A stretch of 64,000 nucleotides of DNA, taken from NCBI GenBank assembly GCA_951804985.1, contig OX638130.1, positions 40,004,751 to 40,068,750 on the forward strand, written 5' to 3'. The stretch comes from Dryomyza anilis. Its lineage: Eukaryota; Arthropoda; Insecta; Diptera; Dryomyzidae. How positions within the stretch are numbered: position 1 is the stretch's first letter; the number at the start of each line of letters is the position of its first letter. The notes beneath the pieces were generated by a model. It was given only the letters and a program-made list of their open reading frames with translations, did no database searches and had not been told where the DNA came from. The translations under genes and the position numbers were made by a program. Shown piece after piece: positions 35,850 to 47,143 of this stretch.

Positions 35850-36258
35850 TTACGTTTGCGGCGCGAACATTATTTTTTTTTTATTTTTTTTTGGTTTTAT
35901 TGCATCCCATTGCCAGGCAACGCTTCCTTCTCCTCGAAAATAGTTCATAAACTTTTTTCTAGTCTCTTTGGCTTGCATATAGGTATTTCTTTTTTGATTA
36001 GGCTTCAATTTTATCAAATTTGAAGACTCATTCCTCCACTCTCCATTTTGAATTTCACCATTAACATCTCTATCTACCAATCCAGAAGTCAGATACGTTT
36101 TGCATTTCTGCATACGAAGCCAATTATGGAGGCAGACACATGCGGATATATTTTTTTCAATAGTATCGGTACTGGCCTTTATAGGGATTTTAAAAATTCG
36201 CCACTTAGTCGTTAATATGCCAAACGCATTTTCCACAACTCTACGCGCTCGGCTTAGT
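35850..36258 (-). pseudogene. PIF/Harbinger transposase, C-terminal exon
   Basis: On the minus strand a TTTTTTTTCAG acceptor precedes the exon LSRARRVVENAFGILTTKWR, then SACVCLHNWLR, then FRGEGSVAWQ. ENAFGIL carries the catalytic Glu of the DDE triad of HARBI1-like transposases, and GSV(A/E)WQ is the usual end of the family. The frame runs past the expected C-terminus to a stop at 35850 in tandem-unit sequence, so the natural stop is lost or the element is cut near 35870. Spliced to 37492, the codons join exactly (AATTACAG + ACTAAG gives NYRLSRARR). Confidence 0.88.
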
Positions 36259-36577
36259 CTGAAAAAAAATTAAAATAAAGTTTTACAGACATATTTTATT
36301 AACTTGTTTATTCATATTTCAATCATACAATGAGCTCTGTTTGAATTTTTATAATGTAGAAATAAATCAAAATCTTTTGACATACTTTTTATACATGGAA
36401 TGAATCAAACATGGGTAAAATTAAATGGATCTCAAATTATATCACATATTTAGGTACATATTCTACGTAAAATTTTTCAATCCACATGAAATTGCAGTTT
36501 GTAAAATTATTGATTAAGTGATTTGAATCATATAATACAACAAATACGTTCAGTTTATTAAATTTATTAATGTCTAA

Positions 36578-37330
36578 TAGAGATGGGCGCGTGCCTGTTT
36601 TTGATGGCACGAACACGCACGGGCACGCCGATAGGTGACACGCATGAGCACGAGCCCGACGACTAAATTTACTGGCACGCACGAGAAGCACGATAAAATA
36701 CGGGATTTTAAAAGACACGTAGAAACACGGAAAACACGACAAAACACGGAAAAACACGAAAAATGTATGGAAAAATATGAAAGAGTAGACGAAACGTGAA
36801 AAATAAAACCGGAACTGTTGAGATTTTTGGAACCAGAATTGTTATTAAAAATTTGTTGAACCGGAACTGGAATCGGAAAGTATATATTTTTTTCTGGTTG
36901 GAATCGGTACCGCTATTTTAAAAATATCAGAACCAGAACCGGAACAGATATTATAGTCCCTGTCAAGGAACGCAAAGAACCGGAATCGGAACCGTTATTA
37001 AAAATGTATGGAACCGGAGTCGAAACCCATTTAATTTTTGGTTGAAACTGGATTCGGAACCAAAATTTTAAAAATCTTGGAACCAATATTTCAATGGATT
37101 TTAGTCCCTTTAATAAATAATTCAAAAGTTAAGTTTGAAACTTTTTATTCTCTTAAATCTATAAGTAAAACTTAAGCCAAAAGATTTTTAAAAAAATGTT
37201 AAAATACCACGGGTACAAGCTATAAAAAAAATCTTTAATGGGCGCGTGCCTAGCACGCACGGAGATTTGCACGCACGAACTCTGATTTTCGGGCGTGACA
37301 CGAAAAAAGCACGGCACGCGCCCATCTCTA
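36578..37330. mobile_element. hAT-type MITE with TAGAGATGGGCGCGTGCC ends
   Basis: 753 bp with perfect 18 bp terminal inverted repeats. An 8 bp near-duplication flanks it (AATGTCTA at 36569-36576 and AACGTCTA at 37330-37337, one mismatch). Near both ends it holds many CACG(C/A) words, and internally repeated GGAACCGGAACTG-type sequence. It lies wholly within the last intron of the Harbinger transposase and has no coding capacity. Confidence 0.85.
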
Positions 37331-37491
37331 ACGTCTATCTTGGTTTATTTACGGATTTCTGTTTATAATACTTGAAAACGCTGTTTCGTATTTTATTTTA
37401 ACGAAATTTTGTAACTTAGAGCGTGGCATTATTTATATAATTTTTTTTTAACAAATAAATATATGAGTGAGTATATTTGTGAGTATTTAAC

Positions 37492-37562
37492 CTGTAATTG
37501 AAAATCCTCTCGCTTTCCTCCATTGTGGTATGCGAAAACGGTTTCATCATCGTTGTTTCCAG
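37492..37562 (-). pseudogene. Harbinger transposase exon 4, right part (3' portion)
   Basis: On the minus strand it encodes LETTMMKPFSHTTMEESERIFNY and ends at the donor ACAG/GTTAAA. It continues 39626-39701 across a hAT insertion; removing that element with one 8 bp target copy restores the frame. Confidence 0.88.
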
Positions 37563-39617
37563 CAGAGTTCGGAAATCCTCACTCACGCTCACTCAAACTC
37601 ATGAGTTTTGCAAAATATTTTTTTCTCGTTGCTACTCACCTCATGAGTGAGTAGCCAGAAAATATACGGCAAACTCACAACTCATAAGAGAGTCGCGTTT
37701 TGTGAGTAGAGATTTTGCTACTCACAACAGAGTTTTGCGTTTCACCTCTCCATCCGCATTACACATGAGAGAGTGCAACAAGAAAACTCTCACTTTTCGT
37801 CAACTCATATTTGTTCAAGGACAAAGAGAATGCGTTGATCTACTCACTGTACAGGCTTGCAAAGTGTAACATCATTGTTGCCATTTCCGTTGGAATATTC
37901 CCATCTGTGGTATTTTTGAAATGTTGTGTAAAATTATATAATTAATATTGTTTTTTTGCTATAACTTTTTAAATATACAAGATAAAATATTTATGTAAAG
38001 GCATTAAATGTTTGTTTTTTAAGTGTATATCGATTGACATAAACCTTAAATAAAAATTCCAAATATGCCAACAAATCTACAAGCATATTATGGGAAATGA
38101 CCTACAACATTCTAAAATGTGGGTTATAAAATTTGCTATGCATCATTTTATGAGATATCAACCAATAACATTTTAACCGAGCTTTCAATAAGGTGGTCAA
38201 AAACTGTGGGGAAAAATGGTTTGCAAATATCACGTGTTTTAAATTACTAAGTATTATAACAAATAAAAGCGAATTAAAAATCCAAACATTTTTTCCCTGC
38301 TATAATCATATATAACAACTACCAAATTATTTTTATTATTCTTTGCTGGATATCATGATTAATGTGATTTTGTTAAATTTATACGTATATTACATGATTT
38401 TTAAAACAGCGACGTCATTATGTATATATATAATATACATATACGTATACATATCTACAATAAAGGCACATTTTAATTTTTGTGGCACCCTGTATATATC
38501 GCATGACAACAGCTAGACGCAACATAACAGCAAAACACTGCTAGCAACACAGTACACCTTGTACAAAAATAAGTTTTCGAATAAAAAGATTACAAGCTTG
38601 GATGCTGTCTTGTTATATTCGCATATGTTTGTTGTTTGTATATGCAGCGATCAGTGTTGACAATCTGTATTGATATATTTCTATAAAAAGGCTAAAAAAA
38701 TGCAAATATAAATATTATTTACTATTTTAATATTTATATCAAATTTTCTTTTTTTTTATTCATTATTTGGAATGATTATAAAGTTATTGAAATATATTTA
38801 AAAAATATGTAAAAAAAAATACCGTATTGATTGCACAATGCAATGATTGCAATGCACAATATTGCACAATGCAACATATATATTTTGATTTCGCGTTAAC
38901 TGGAAAAACGTTGCGAATATGTTTAATGTTTGTTGGCTGAGCTGTTCGTAGGTTTTCAATGCTGGACTTCACAAGTCAAGTCATCATGATGTTCGCGTTA
39001 AATAAAAAAAAAAGTATTTTTTTTTTTGTGACTGTTAATTCATAGACGGAAGACGGATCAATTGGTATTGATTTTAAATAACTTCTTCCATTGTGCTATT
39101 TCATTCATAAAATCAGACCTGTCCATGTTTTGTTATCGATAACATTCGATGACATTCAATCACATTTTAACTCAAATAATTATAAACGGCAATTTCGAAA
39201 CTGTTGAGATCGCTGAATGCAGCCAATGTAAATCGGGCATTATTTATAAAATAAAACATTTTAAGTTTCAACGCAACTCGTCTGGCAACACCGCTTACTC
39301 GTTGCATACATACAAAAAATGAGCACCATGTATATACAATTTGGCCTCGTACTTTTATGAATATGAGAAAAAGATAAAATGCGTAATGCTACTCCCTCGT
39401 GAGGAGAAAAATAAATGAGTTGAAAACAGCACTCATGAGTAGTAAAGTTTTTACTTTCCGATGATTATCCATTTATGAGTAGAGAGTAAGTCGGATTTTT
39501 TTTCTCTTACTCAATCATGTCGTGTGTTGTAAATTTAAATGTGTGCTTTCTCACTTATGCGGATTATGCATGAGTGAGTCATTATGTGTATTCATTTATG
39601 TGACTTTCCGAACTCTG
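37563..39617. mobile_element. hAT-type element inserted in a Harbinger exon
   Basis: 2,055 bp bounded by CAGAGTTCGGAAA and its exact reverse complement, flanked by perfect 8 bp duplications GTTTCCAG (37555-37562 and 39618-39625). Subterminal zones are full of ACTCATGAGTGAGTAG-type repeats in both orientations (37580-37850 and 39390-39600), likely transposase-binding sites. No transposase frame was seen. Excision in silico restores the transposase reading frame. Confidence 0.95.
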
Positions 39618-39625
39618 GTTTCCAG

Positions 39626-39701
39626 GGGAAATGCATCATTTGCTAAGAAAACATATGGCACTTCCTTGAAATTGTCGCTAACATCGCTAGGCGGCGGTAT
39701 T
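39626..39701 (-). pseudogene. Harbinger transposase exon 4, left part (second catalytic Asp)
   Basis: Minus-strand frame IPPPSDVSDNFKEVPYVFLA then NDAFPL. The family motif is GDEAFPL, whose Asp is the second member of the DDE triad; here the preceding Gly is Ala-Asn. An acceptor-like GATGTAG precedes it, but the phase to exon 3 does not close cleanly, so a small indel is likely. Confidence 0.8.
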
Positions 39702-39763
39702 CTACATCATACAATGTATTAATTAATTTAATGAATAGTATTAAATTCAAAATAGATATTTAC

Positions 39764-39875
39764 GGTAGTTTTCGTTCATAATACAATTTCCCGAAATTGC
39801 ATCGCTTATTGCCATGAGAACCACCAAGTAAATTTTCTTATAATTGAAGTATTCACTTCCAGAACATGGGGGTGC
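39764..39875 (-). pseudogene. Harbinger transposase exon 3
   Basis: After a TTTTACTTCAG acceptor on the minus strand, the frame reads APPCSGSEYFNYKKIYLVVL then MAISDA. This matches the PPNSGS.YYNYKK..S.VLLALVDA region of HARBI1-like transposases. The following NYRF..VD.G segment is missing or replaced. Confidence 0.8.
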
Positions 39876-40221
39876 CTGAAGTAAAAATATTGTTATGCAC
39901 TTACAAACTTTAAACTTTACTTTAAACTATCTACGATCTTCAATCTATTCAATTTCATATCATCGTTGCGCTTTCCAAATTAAATTTTTTGTATTACAAT
40001 TTTAGAAAAACGTTAACAAAATTTTATATATGGATACATTTTCAACAAATAAGGATATTAGTAGTTTGGTTTCTGGTCAATGACGATATATATAAAATCG
40101 TCGAGGATACTGCAAAACTGTCTAACTACATGCGGAAATTACGTTTAATTTTGTCTTAAAATCCAGTTTTAAATGATATGTTGATCGAAAAAATTAGATG
40201 AATGCTATTATAAGTTATCAC

Positions 40222-40846
40222 CAGGGCTCCGATTTTGATGACCTAAACGTACCTTAACCATTAAAATTACCCAAAAAAGACAAAAAATTACTTTAAAATG
40301 ACCTAAATATTATTTATACAAAATCATAAATAACCGAGTTTTAACTAATACAGCTTATATACTGTCACAGTTGATTGTGGTAAAAAGTCTATTTCATGGA
40401 GGATGATGTAAGTTATCTACCCAATTAAAACCCTTGAGAGCGAAGTGTAAAATTTTGTCTGTATTGAACATAAATTAAATACAAATGTATTTATTTTAAA
40501 GACATTTTTATTTATTTTTAATACAGTATTTTTTTCGTTCCAGCCATATCTTTTATTGTACTAAAAAAAGAGCTATTCATAAATTTATTAACTTGCGATG
40601 CACTATTTTTGATTTCAACTGAAAATAATAAACACAGAAATAGTAGAAAAATTAAGACCAACTATGTCTCATTTTCATTTCAAATCTACTTCAGGATTGC
40701 TCAATAGGAAGAAAAATCTACGAAATTCTACAAATAATGACTTAAAAACCAAAAATTTGAAATAATTAAAAAAATTACGTAACGACAAAAAAACCAAAAA
40801 ATGAAAAATGCATTAAAAATAACATGTCATCAAAATCGAAGCCCAG
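40222..40846. mobile_element. hAT-type element with CAGGGCTCCGATTTTGATGA ends
   Basis: 625 bp with 21 bp terminal inverted repeats (19 of 21 match) and perfect 8 bp duplications GTTATCAC (40214-40221 and 40847-40854). It carries a piece of the TACACCGAAAA family near 40465-40545. Non-autonomous, in a Harbinger intron. Confidence 0.93.
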
Positions 40847-41134
40847 GTTATCACTTTCTTAACTATGGATGAAATGAGTAATAGGAAACTCGCACCACTC
40901 GCAATTTCCACCCAATGAACGGAAATTCGCACCGGTGCGAGATTCCACTCATATAGGCAGACATTCGCACCGGTGCGAAATTCCACCTATTAAGTGGAAA
41001 TTCACACTAAAAAAAAATATATTCAAGAAAATAATTTGAAGGAACCAAAATTCGAACATGCAGTTTCTTAGATGCAATAGTGAAGTTGTATGGAATTAAT
41101 CGATGGTAAACATTTTTACTTAGTATTTACATCT

Positions 41135-42470
41135 ATCTTCCATATGGGCATTTCCAGAAAAACGTCAACCACGACCGAAAAATTCTAAATGCTCAAATCT
41201 TTGAAATAAAGATGGATTTGGAATCTTAAGTATCTGAATCTAAATCTTTGAAAAGAAATTTCTATTCCGTTAACGGTAACGTATAAAAAAATACTCATAA
41301 AGTTACGTTACTATACGATTTGTAAATATACGCGTGTATTTTGAGTAACCAAATTAATTACTTTAAAGACATACAGATACAAAATATTATTTTCTGGTTT
41401 TTCAGGTAACATTAATAAATATTTCTAAAGCTTAAAAATAATGATCCAAATTAAAATAACGGAAAATGTTTGATTTTTGTATAAGGGTTTTCGATGTCCC
41501 GTCCGGAACCAAAAAGATACATTTATAACCATAGTAAAATGAACTTTTTTTTTTTAAAAGTTGAATCCACTGTTTTGAAAGCAGAATTTCCTCGGCATTT
41601 CCAAAAATGTAAACATCATTTTCCTAATGATTCTATAAAAATTTTGACAGCTAATTGAAATCTGTTCCGTCCGGAAGTTTGGGTACCAAAAATGTAGAAC
41701 TGCAGTATAAAAAATATCAAAAAAAAAAAAAAAAATTTTTTTTCAAAAAATCAAAAAACAAAAAAAACATCTGAAAATTTGGATAGTACATTACTTTTCA
41801 TTTCGTAATAATGATTATTAAATTTGTCATATACAAAATTATTTTTAGCAAAAAATCGTAGTGCAAATTTCCATACGGAACGTCCGGAATTATTCTGCGA
41901 TTTATTACGAAATAACTGTAAACTTTAGGAACGAAGTGTACATATACAAAAATAATGTAAATTATCTCAGTTATGTTCTGAGATAATTCAAAAAAAAAAA
42001 AATATTATACGAAAAAATTATTTTTAGAATAAAAATGGTACTGATAATTTCCATACGGACTTTTTTGTCCCGTCCGGAATGTCCTGTCCGGAATTTTTCT
42101 GTGATTTATTTTGAAAAAACTATAATATTTATGAACAAAGTGTAAATATTCAAAGAAAGCACATGATTTGAGCTATTTTTTAAAATATTTCAAAAAATCA
42201 TTATTACGCAAAATTCGCTGACTTTTTGGCATTTCCATATGGACCTGCACTTCCTTTTTTGTCCCGTATGGAACTCCCACTATTTAATTTATATCTTTTG
42301 ATCTACCGTTTATAATTCTCAATTTTATTATAGATGTTTAGTACTATTTAAATACTACATGCACCAAAAAAAATCAAGTAAATTCATTAATTTTCCTTCG
42401 AGATATTAAAGTTTTAAGCGTACGAATGTCCCGTCCGGAACCCCAGGAAATGCCCATATGACGTTCCCAT
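41135..42470 (-). repeat. TCCGGACGGGAC-rich interspersed repeat, long inverted copy
   Basis: Diverged, longer counterpart of the repeats at 2960-3696 and 8521-9257. Conserved pieces are AAAAATTCTAAATGCTCAAATC near 41190 and the run from GACTTTTTTGTCCCGTCCGG (42060) to TTTTAAGCGTACGAATGTCC (42415). About 540 bp between them (41280-41820) is absent from the short copies and includes three more CCCGTCCGGAA motifs. Confidence 0.65.
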
Positions 42471-42602
42471 GGACAGCATTTATTGTGTTTCACATTCTTC
42501 TACTTGATGTCCTTTGAAGGTAAATAAAAAGTACCATGATCTTTGGTAATATTTTTAGTTTCAACTTTCAAAAATTAAATTTTTTAAATAAAATTATAAC
42601 AA

Positions 42603-43336
42603 TTTTTATACCCTACACTAAGAGTGAAAGGGTATATTCAGTTTGGTACGCCGTTTGTAACACCCAGAAGGAAGCATCTCCGGTATAGAAAAGTATATAT
42701 ATTCTTGATCAGCATGACCTCCTGAGTCGATTTAGCGATGTCCGTCTGCCCGTCTGTCTGTCCGTCTGTATGTCCGTCTGTCTGTCCGTCTGTCTGTCTG
42801 TTGAAATCCCTACTACTTTTAAAATTGAAGAGCTAGATAAATGAAACTTATAACTTAGATTACTAATATACCTACGCTGTATGTGCGAGATCGGTCCATT
42901 GTGACCTATGATCCGACCACTTATGTTCAAATACCTCATATAAAATATATAGATAAAATATAAAGATCAATTTTTATGTATACGTGCTTAGGTAAACTTT
43001 TTTGGTCAAATATATAATGATATCATGCTCAAATACATGATAATAATGTTTTCCGGCGAAAAGACTTTTGGTTCACAAAAAAAAAATCGAAATTCGGTAC
43101 ACCTACCCATTTGTAAATATGGGTATCAAATGAATGGAAATTCTTCAGGGATTGAATATTTGTAGTTATTTTCAGGATTCGTATACCCTGGTGACCTATA
43201 TATCACTTTGAATGGTAACCACACATATGTGTAGGGTATTTATAGTCGGCTTAGACCGACTATTATTTTGATAATCCTAACTATCATAATTACACCTATT
43301 TTAAAATTTCCCATGTGATCTAACCTTCCCAACTGG
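42603..43336 (-). mobile_element. DINE-1/Helentron-like element, copy 5
   Basis: Full-length and inverted: starts TTTTTATACCCTACACTAAG, has a (GTCTGTCC)n microsatellite at 42735-42802, and ends GATCTAACCTTCCCAACTGG. The ORFs over it are shadows of the repeat. Confidence 0.8.
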
Positions 43337-43570
43337 TTTTAATTGTTTTTATTTTGGTAAGTAATTTATTCAAAATTAATAATGGTGCGAGTTTCCGCAT
43401 ATTAAACGGAAATTCGCCCCGGTTCATATAGTAGAAACTCGCACCGGTGCGAATTTCCGTTACCCCGGATGAAATAAGTGCAGAATTGAGACTCAAAACA
43501 GTAAGCGGTATTCGAAAATGCAGATAGGTGGTTTTGCAGTATCACAGACGAAACGTTGTTTAAGTCTTAC

Positions 43571-43798
43571 CTCAATAACAACATGCTTCCCATCTATTGC
43601 TCCAATGCAATGAGGGAATTGTCATATTTCCTCGAAATCAGATGCAATTTTTGACAGAGAACTTTATGTGATCCTCGGAAAAATTTTTTCCCTCAGATGG
43701 AACGCACCACAAGTTTCTGGAGTTATCAGATGAACTACTGTCGGCGAACATTTGTAGCTTATTGCAATGCTGCGTTGTGATTCACCAGTAGCAGGTAT
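43571..43798 (-). pseudogene. Harbinger transposase exon 2 (first catalytic Asp), locus A
   Basis: Minus-strand ATGESQRSIAISYKC, then in shifted frames FRGNMTIPSLHWS. The 8 kb-distant copy reads FEEIWQFPHYIGAIDGKH, showing that this exon carries the first Asp of the DDE triad but has frameshifts here. The donor GTAAGA follows at 43570. Confidence 0.82.
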
Positions 43799-43883
43799 CT
43801 ATCGAAGAATTATTTGTTTTAAATAATAATTTTAATAGTTTTGTACAATAAAACCCAAGCTTCGCAGAATTTGAGCTGTACAT

Positions 43884-43997
43884 ATATTTGTATTCAAATG
43901 GTGAAATGTACAACTTAAATGACAGATCAATATACTGTTTATTATTGAAGTTTCGAGGTTTGAACCTGGGAAGCTTCGGTTGGTATAAGCTACATAC
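43884..43997 (-). mobile_element. SINE fragment in Harbinger intron 1
   Basis: 114 bp present here but absent from the copy at 52091. It is flanked by TACAT-like repeats. On the minus strand it has a B-box-like GGTTCAAACCTC and then CACCATTTGAATACAAATAT, resembling the body of SINE type 2 (CACCACTTTGAGTACAAATA). The A-box half is missing. Confidence 0.55.
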
Positions 43998-44326
43998 CTT
44001 AATGTAATTGCTAACCGACAACCAGCACTGATGGGTTCACCCGTATTCCACTGTTTTGTGATACAGGGCGACACACCAGCATGCAGTTCCTCGAATTGTG
44101 ACGCACTCATTCGAATGTACTGATGAAGCAGTTCTCCGTCCGACATTTTCAATTTTAGAAAGTGCGTTATATATGAATCGTCAGTTGGACGATTTTGATA
44201 AAAATCTCTAACCCAGAATCTTTTCCGTTTTTTAGGAACTTCTTCATCTTCATCAGTTGATGACATAATTCCCATTAAATCCATTTTCAAATGATCCATA
44301 ACTAAAATTATGTTTTTATTATCCAA
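43998..44326 (-). pseudogene. Harbinger transposase exon 1, locus A
   Basis: Starts MDNKNIILVMDHLKMDLMGI and continues RKRFWVRDFYQNR, LHQYIRMSASQFEEL, CITKQWNTGEPISAGCRLAI, TLR, ending at the donor AAG/GTATGT. This is the N-terminal helical part of HARBI1-like transposases (consensus RRFWVR..., F...LRMS...F..LL..V...I.....R..I....RLA.TLR). Open and well preserved. The frame shown continuing past the donor is intron and SINE sequence. Confidence 0.9.
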
Positions 44327-44952
44327 ATGTAGATACTAATCGGTAAAAGTACATTTCACCCATAGAACTATTACTGCACTATACAGACCTAAGTAAATTC
44401 TAATAAAATTGCCACGGTTTTGACAAATAATTAAAATAAAAAATGTGCTAAGACCCCTGGTGAATTGAGTACTAAGAAATTGGTACATCTACTTAGAGAT
44501 ATAGTCCATAAAGTGCTACGATTGCCCATAAAGTGCTACGATACAACTTTGTAATATTGAGCTAGCTTTGAATAGCTGTGCAACTGCAACATATTTCTTG
44601 CAATGGTAAAATATATTAAGCCACGCAGACAACTGAAAATTTGCATTGACTTAATTCACCGACCGACCTATTTTTATTCCAATTATTTTCCAAAAACAAG
44701 GGTGCAATTTTTTAATTTGCTTAGACTGGTAAAGCGCAATCAGCTGAATTATGAGCATTCCAGTTATCGGTTAAATTCATTTTAGCCTAATTTTTAATTT
44801 AAAAGAGACATTTGAATATTTCAAATAACGTTTTTTTTTTTTAAATGTCATGGTTTATAGCAACAATTATATATTCCTTTCACTTATTTATAGCAAATAA
44901 TGTCGAGTGAAATCGCTGGGAGGATAGCGAAAGATAGCATGGAAACCATGCA
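44327..44952. other. Harbinger 5' flank and right terminus (locus A)
   Basis: Non-coding. The last 30 bp (44923-44952) are the right terminal inverted repeat, followed by TAA. TTGCTATAA words near 44860-44900 resemble those just inside the left end at 26260-26310. Confidence 0.6.
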
Positions 44953-45355
44953 TAACATTGTTCTACAAGGATCTTAATCTGGAATGAAACCTATCAATTC
45001 TGGTTGATTTCGGTCTCCCGATTCTTGCTGCGTACTCAGAATTTTCCCTTTACGTCGAGATTTTGCACAAAATCGAGTAAAAAAAAAAAGGCACTTTATA
45101 TCGCAAGTTATTGCACGATTTCGACATGTTGCAGACGCAAACTTTATCACAAAATAAAATATGAACCTTGCCCTACGGATAATTGGCAAAAACAATTCTT
45201 AGCATCTGGTGTACGCATTATGGGAAAACATGATGGGGAAAATTGCACTGCTTAATCTCATGGTGTGTATCTGATTCAGCAGGCTTTAATGGGTTAAAAA
45301 ATCAAATATGCATCCGTCGTCAACGAATGCTTCTGAGCGACTGAACTGAAATAAA
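44953..45355. other. Flank of Harbinger, no supported gene
   Basis: An 83-codon plus-strand frame (45004-45255) is conserved in the duplicated copy at 53103-53357, but that only reflects the duplication. No domain recognised. Confidence 0.4.
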
Positions 45356-46026
45356 CCTGTTGGGAAAGTTAGATCACATGGGACATTTTAATGTAGGTGT
45401 TATTATGATAGTTAGGATTATCAAAATTATAGTCGGTCTAAGCCGACTATACATACCCTACACATACGTGTGGTTACCATTCAAAGTGGTATATAGGTCA
45501 CCAGGGAATACGAATCCTGAAAATAACTACAAACTTTCAATTGCTGAAGAATTTCCATTCATTTGATGCCCATATTTACAAATGGGTAGGTGTACCGAAT
45601 TTCGATTTTTTTTGGGAACCACAATTCGTTTCGCGGGAAAACATTATTTTCATGTATTTGTGCATGAAGTTAATATATAATTGACCAACAAATTTTACCT
45701 AAGCATGTAAACAGTAACATTGTGCTGTAGATGCAAATTTTATATGAGGTATTTTAATATAAATGATCAGATCACAGGTCACAATGAACCGATCTAGCCA
45801 ATTTGTTCGCACATACAGCGTAGGTATATAAGTAAGCTAAGTTATCAGTTTCATTCATCTAACTCTTCAATTTTTTAAGAAGTAGGGATTTCAACAGACA
45901 GACAGACGGACATCGCCAAATTGACTCAAGAGATCATGCTGATCAAGAATATATACTTTTCCATACCGGAGATGCTTCCTTCTGGGTGTTACAAAAGGCA
46001 TTCACTCTTAGTGTAGGGTATAAAAA
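45356..46026 (+). mobile_element. DINE-1/Helentron-like element, copy 6
   Basis: Starts CCTGTTGGGAAAGTTAG, has a very short microsatellite (GACAGACAGACGG) and ends TAGTGTAGGGTATAAAAA. It lies inside the segment later copied to 51.7-54.9 kb (copy at 53485-54127). Confidence 0.78.
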
Positions 46027-46899
46027 TGCGACACCCTACAACAACTCTTTATCAAAATTAAATTTATAATATTGTATGCACGCGGCTGTAGTTGTAATAT
46101 GTATTGAACATTTTATTTTAAATAATGGCAGATTTGGAACTATTTTTCGTGACGAAGATGAAGTTTATCATAAACTAGTTTAAAGTAAATAAATTTGTTG
46201 TACATAACAAGTATTTAAAAAAAAATGATGGTTGTTAACTATTTAATAGTTGGCAAAAGATTGGCTACTATTATAATAGTAAATTCCCGTCACAATGAAA
46301 TACAAAGGAATCACATTAAAAGCGCGTAACTTCTTATAAAGCCTTATTTCTCGCTTATTTCTCGTTAGATAATAGTCATTCATTTGCTTGCTCCTCTAAT
46401 AAATTTCATCATTCACTATTTTCAGTCAATGAGTGTAAAACATATATGGAATTTTATGCCATTATTACCTTGATATCCGAAACTTATAGTCATTTTTATT
46501 TAGTTTTTTCAAAGAGAAATGTCACTAGCCGCTTCAACAGACAGATCAGGTGATTTGAAAATCAATATAATTAAAACGCGAGCGCAACTGAATCTGGATA
46601 TTAACTGTGGAAATTTGCACTAGTCATTCACTTTGGAGTACTAAATAAAACAACACGAACTAAATAAAACACTTAATTTATATGTTTTCAATTTTAATAT
46701 CTGCATCGTTTAAGAACATTTTATCGAATAACATAAAATGTGTATCTAATCGTATCTAATGTAAACGAAACATTTTTAAAGTTATTGAAATCTTTTTTGA
46801 AACTCAAAAATGTTAATAAAATTAATTAAGTTCCATAATATGAAAGTTTTGTTATGTATTTAAATTTTCAATATATAAAAAATTGTAAATAAACCAAGT
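46027..46899. other. AT-rich spacer, duplicated at 54128-54915
   Basis: No gene seen. Shared with 54128-54915 until about 46830, after which the two loci differ. That point is the right edge of the segmental copy. Confidence 0.5.
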
Positions 46900-46911
46900 G
46901 ATTAAGAACTT

Positions 46912-47096
46912 GCCGGACTCAGCAGAGGTAGCGCGCTGGACTTGCATTCTGAAGGTCTCGGGTTCGAATCCCGGCTTGGGCATGGACGCTCGTGGTGATA
47001 TTAACCACAAAATTGTAGGGAATAGATTTCACAGTACAATGGATATAGTCTGTCTGAGTGCTGTGGATCTTCGTAGATATTCCAAAAAAAAAAAAA
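46912..47096 (+). mobile_element. tRNA-derived SINE type 1 with LINE-derived 3' end
   Basis: 185 bp flanked by perfect 12 bp duplications GATTAAGAACTT (46900-46911 and 47097-47108). The head is tRNA-like: A box GGTAGCGCGCTGG, B box GGTTCGAATCC, with an anticodon-arm-like CTTGCAT. The 3' part, CACAGTACAATGGATATAGT then CTGTCTGAGTGCTGTGG, matches the 3' UTR of the LOA-like LINE at 19290-19330, and it ends in an A tail. SINEs of this kind borrow the LINE reverse transcriptase through the shared 3' end. Confidence 0.92.
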
Positions 47097-47143
47097 GATT
47101 AAGAACTTATTAAATGGCCTTTAAAAACTGGTAAAAAAATGTA

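Larger units (their letters stand above)
40884..43466. mobile_element. Element with palindromic GCACCGGTGC ends, inserted in a Harbinger intron
   Basis: The left zone (40884-41012) and right zone (43384-43466) consist of palindromes of the type ATTCGCACCGGTGCGAAAT, with GGAAA(C/A)TCGCACC facing outward at both ends. A direct repeat GGATGAAATGAG / GGATGAAATAAG (40867 and 43467) brackets it and looks like a long target duplication. The interior is filled by the TCCGGACGGGAC repeat and a DINE-like copy. No transposase; the long duplication is reminiscent of Mutator-like elements, but that is only a guess. Confidence 0.55.

Noticed and set aside
36437..36757. 106-codon minus-strand ORF
   Set aside because: It overlaps the terminal CACG-rich repeats of a hAT MITE and has no family resemblance.
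40895..41010. Evenly spaced GCACCGGTGC palindromes as a CRISPR-like array
   Set aside because: The intervening sequences are diverged versions of the same unit and the zone recurs at the opposite end of one element. Transposon end structure explains it.
45004..45255. 83-codon ORF conserved at 53103-53357
   Set aside because: Both lie in the segmental duplication, so conservation carries no weight, and no domain is recognisable.
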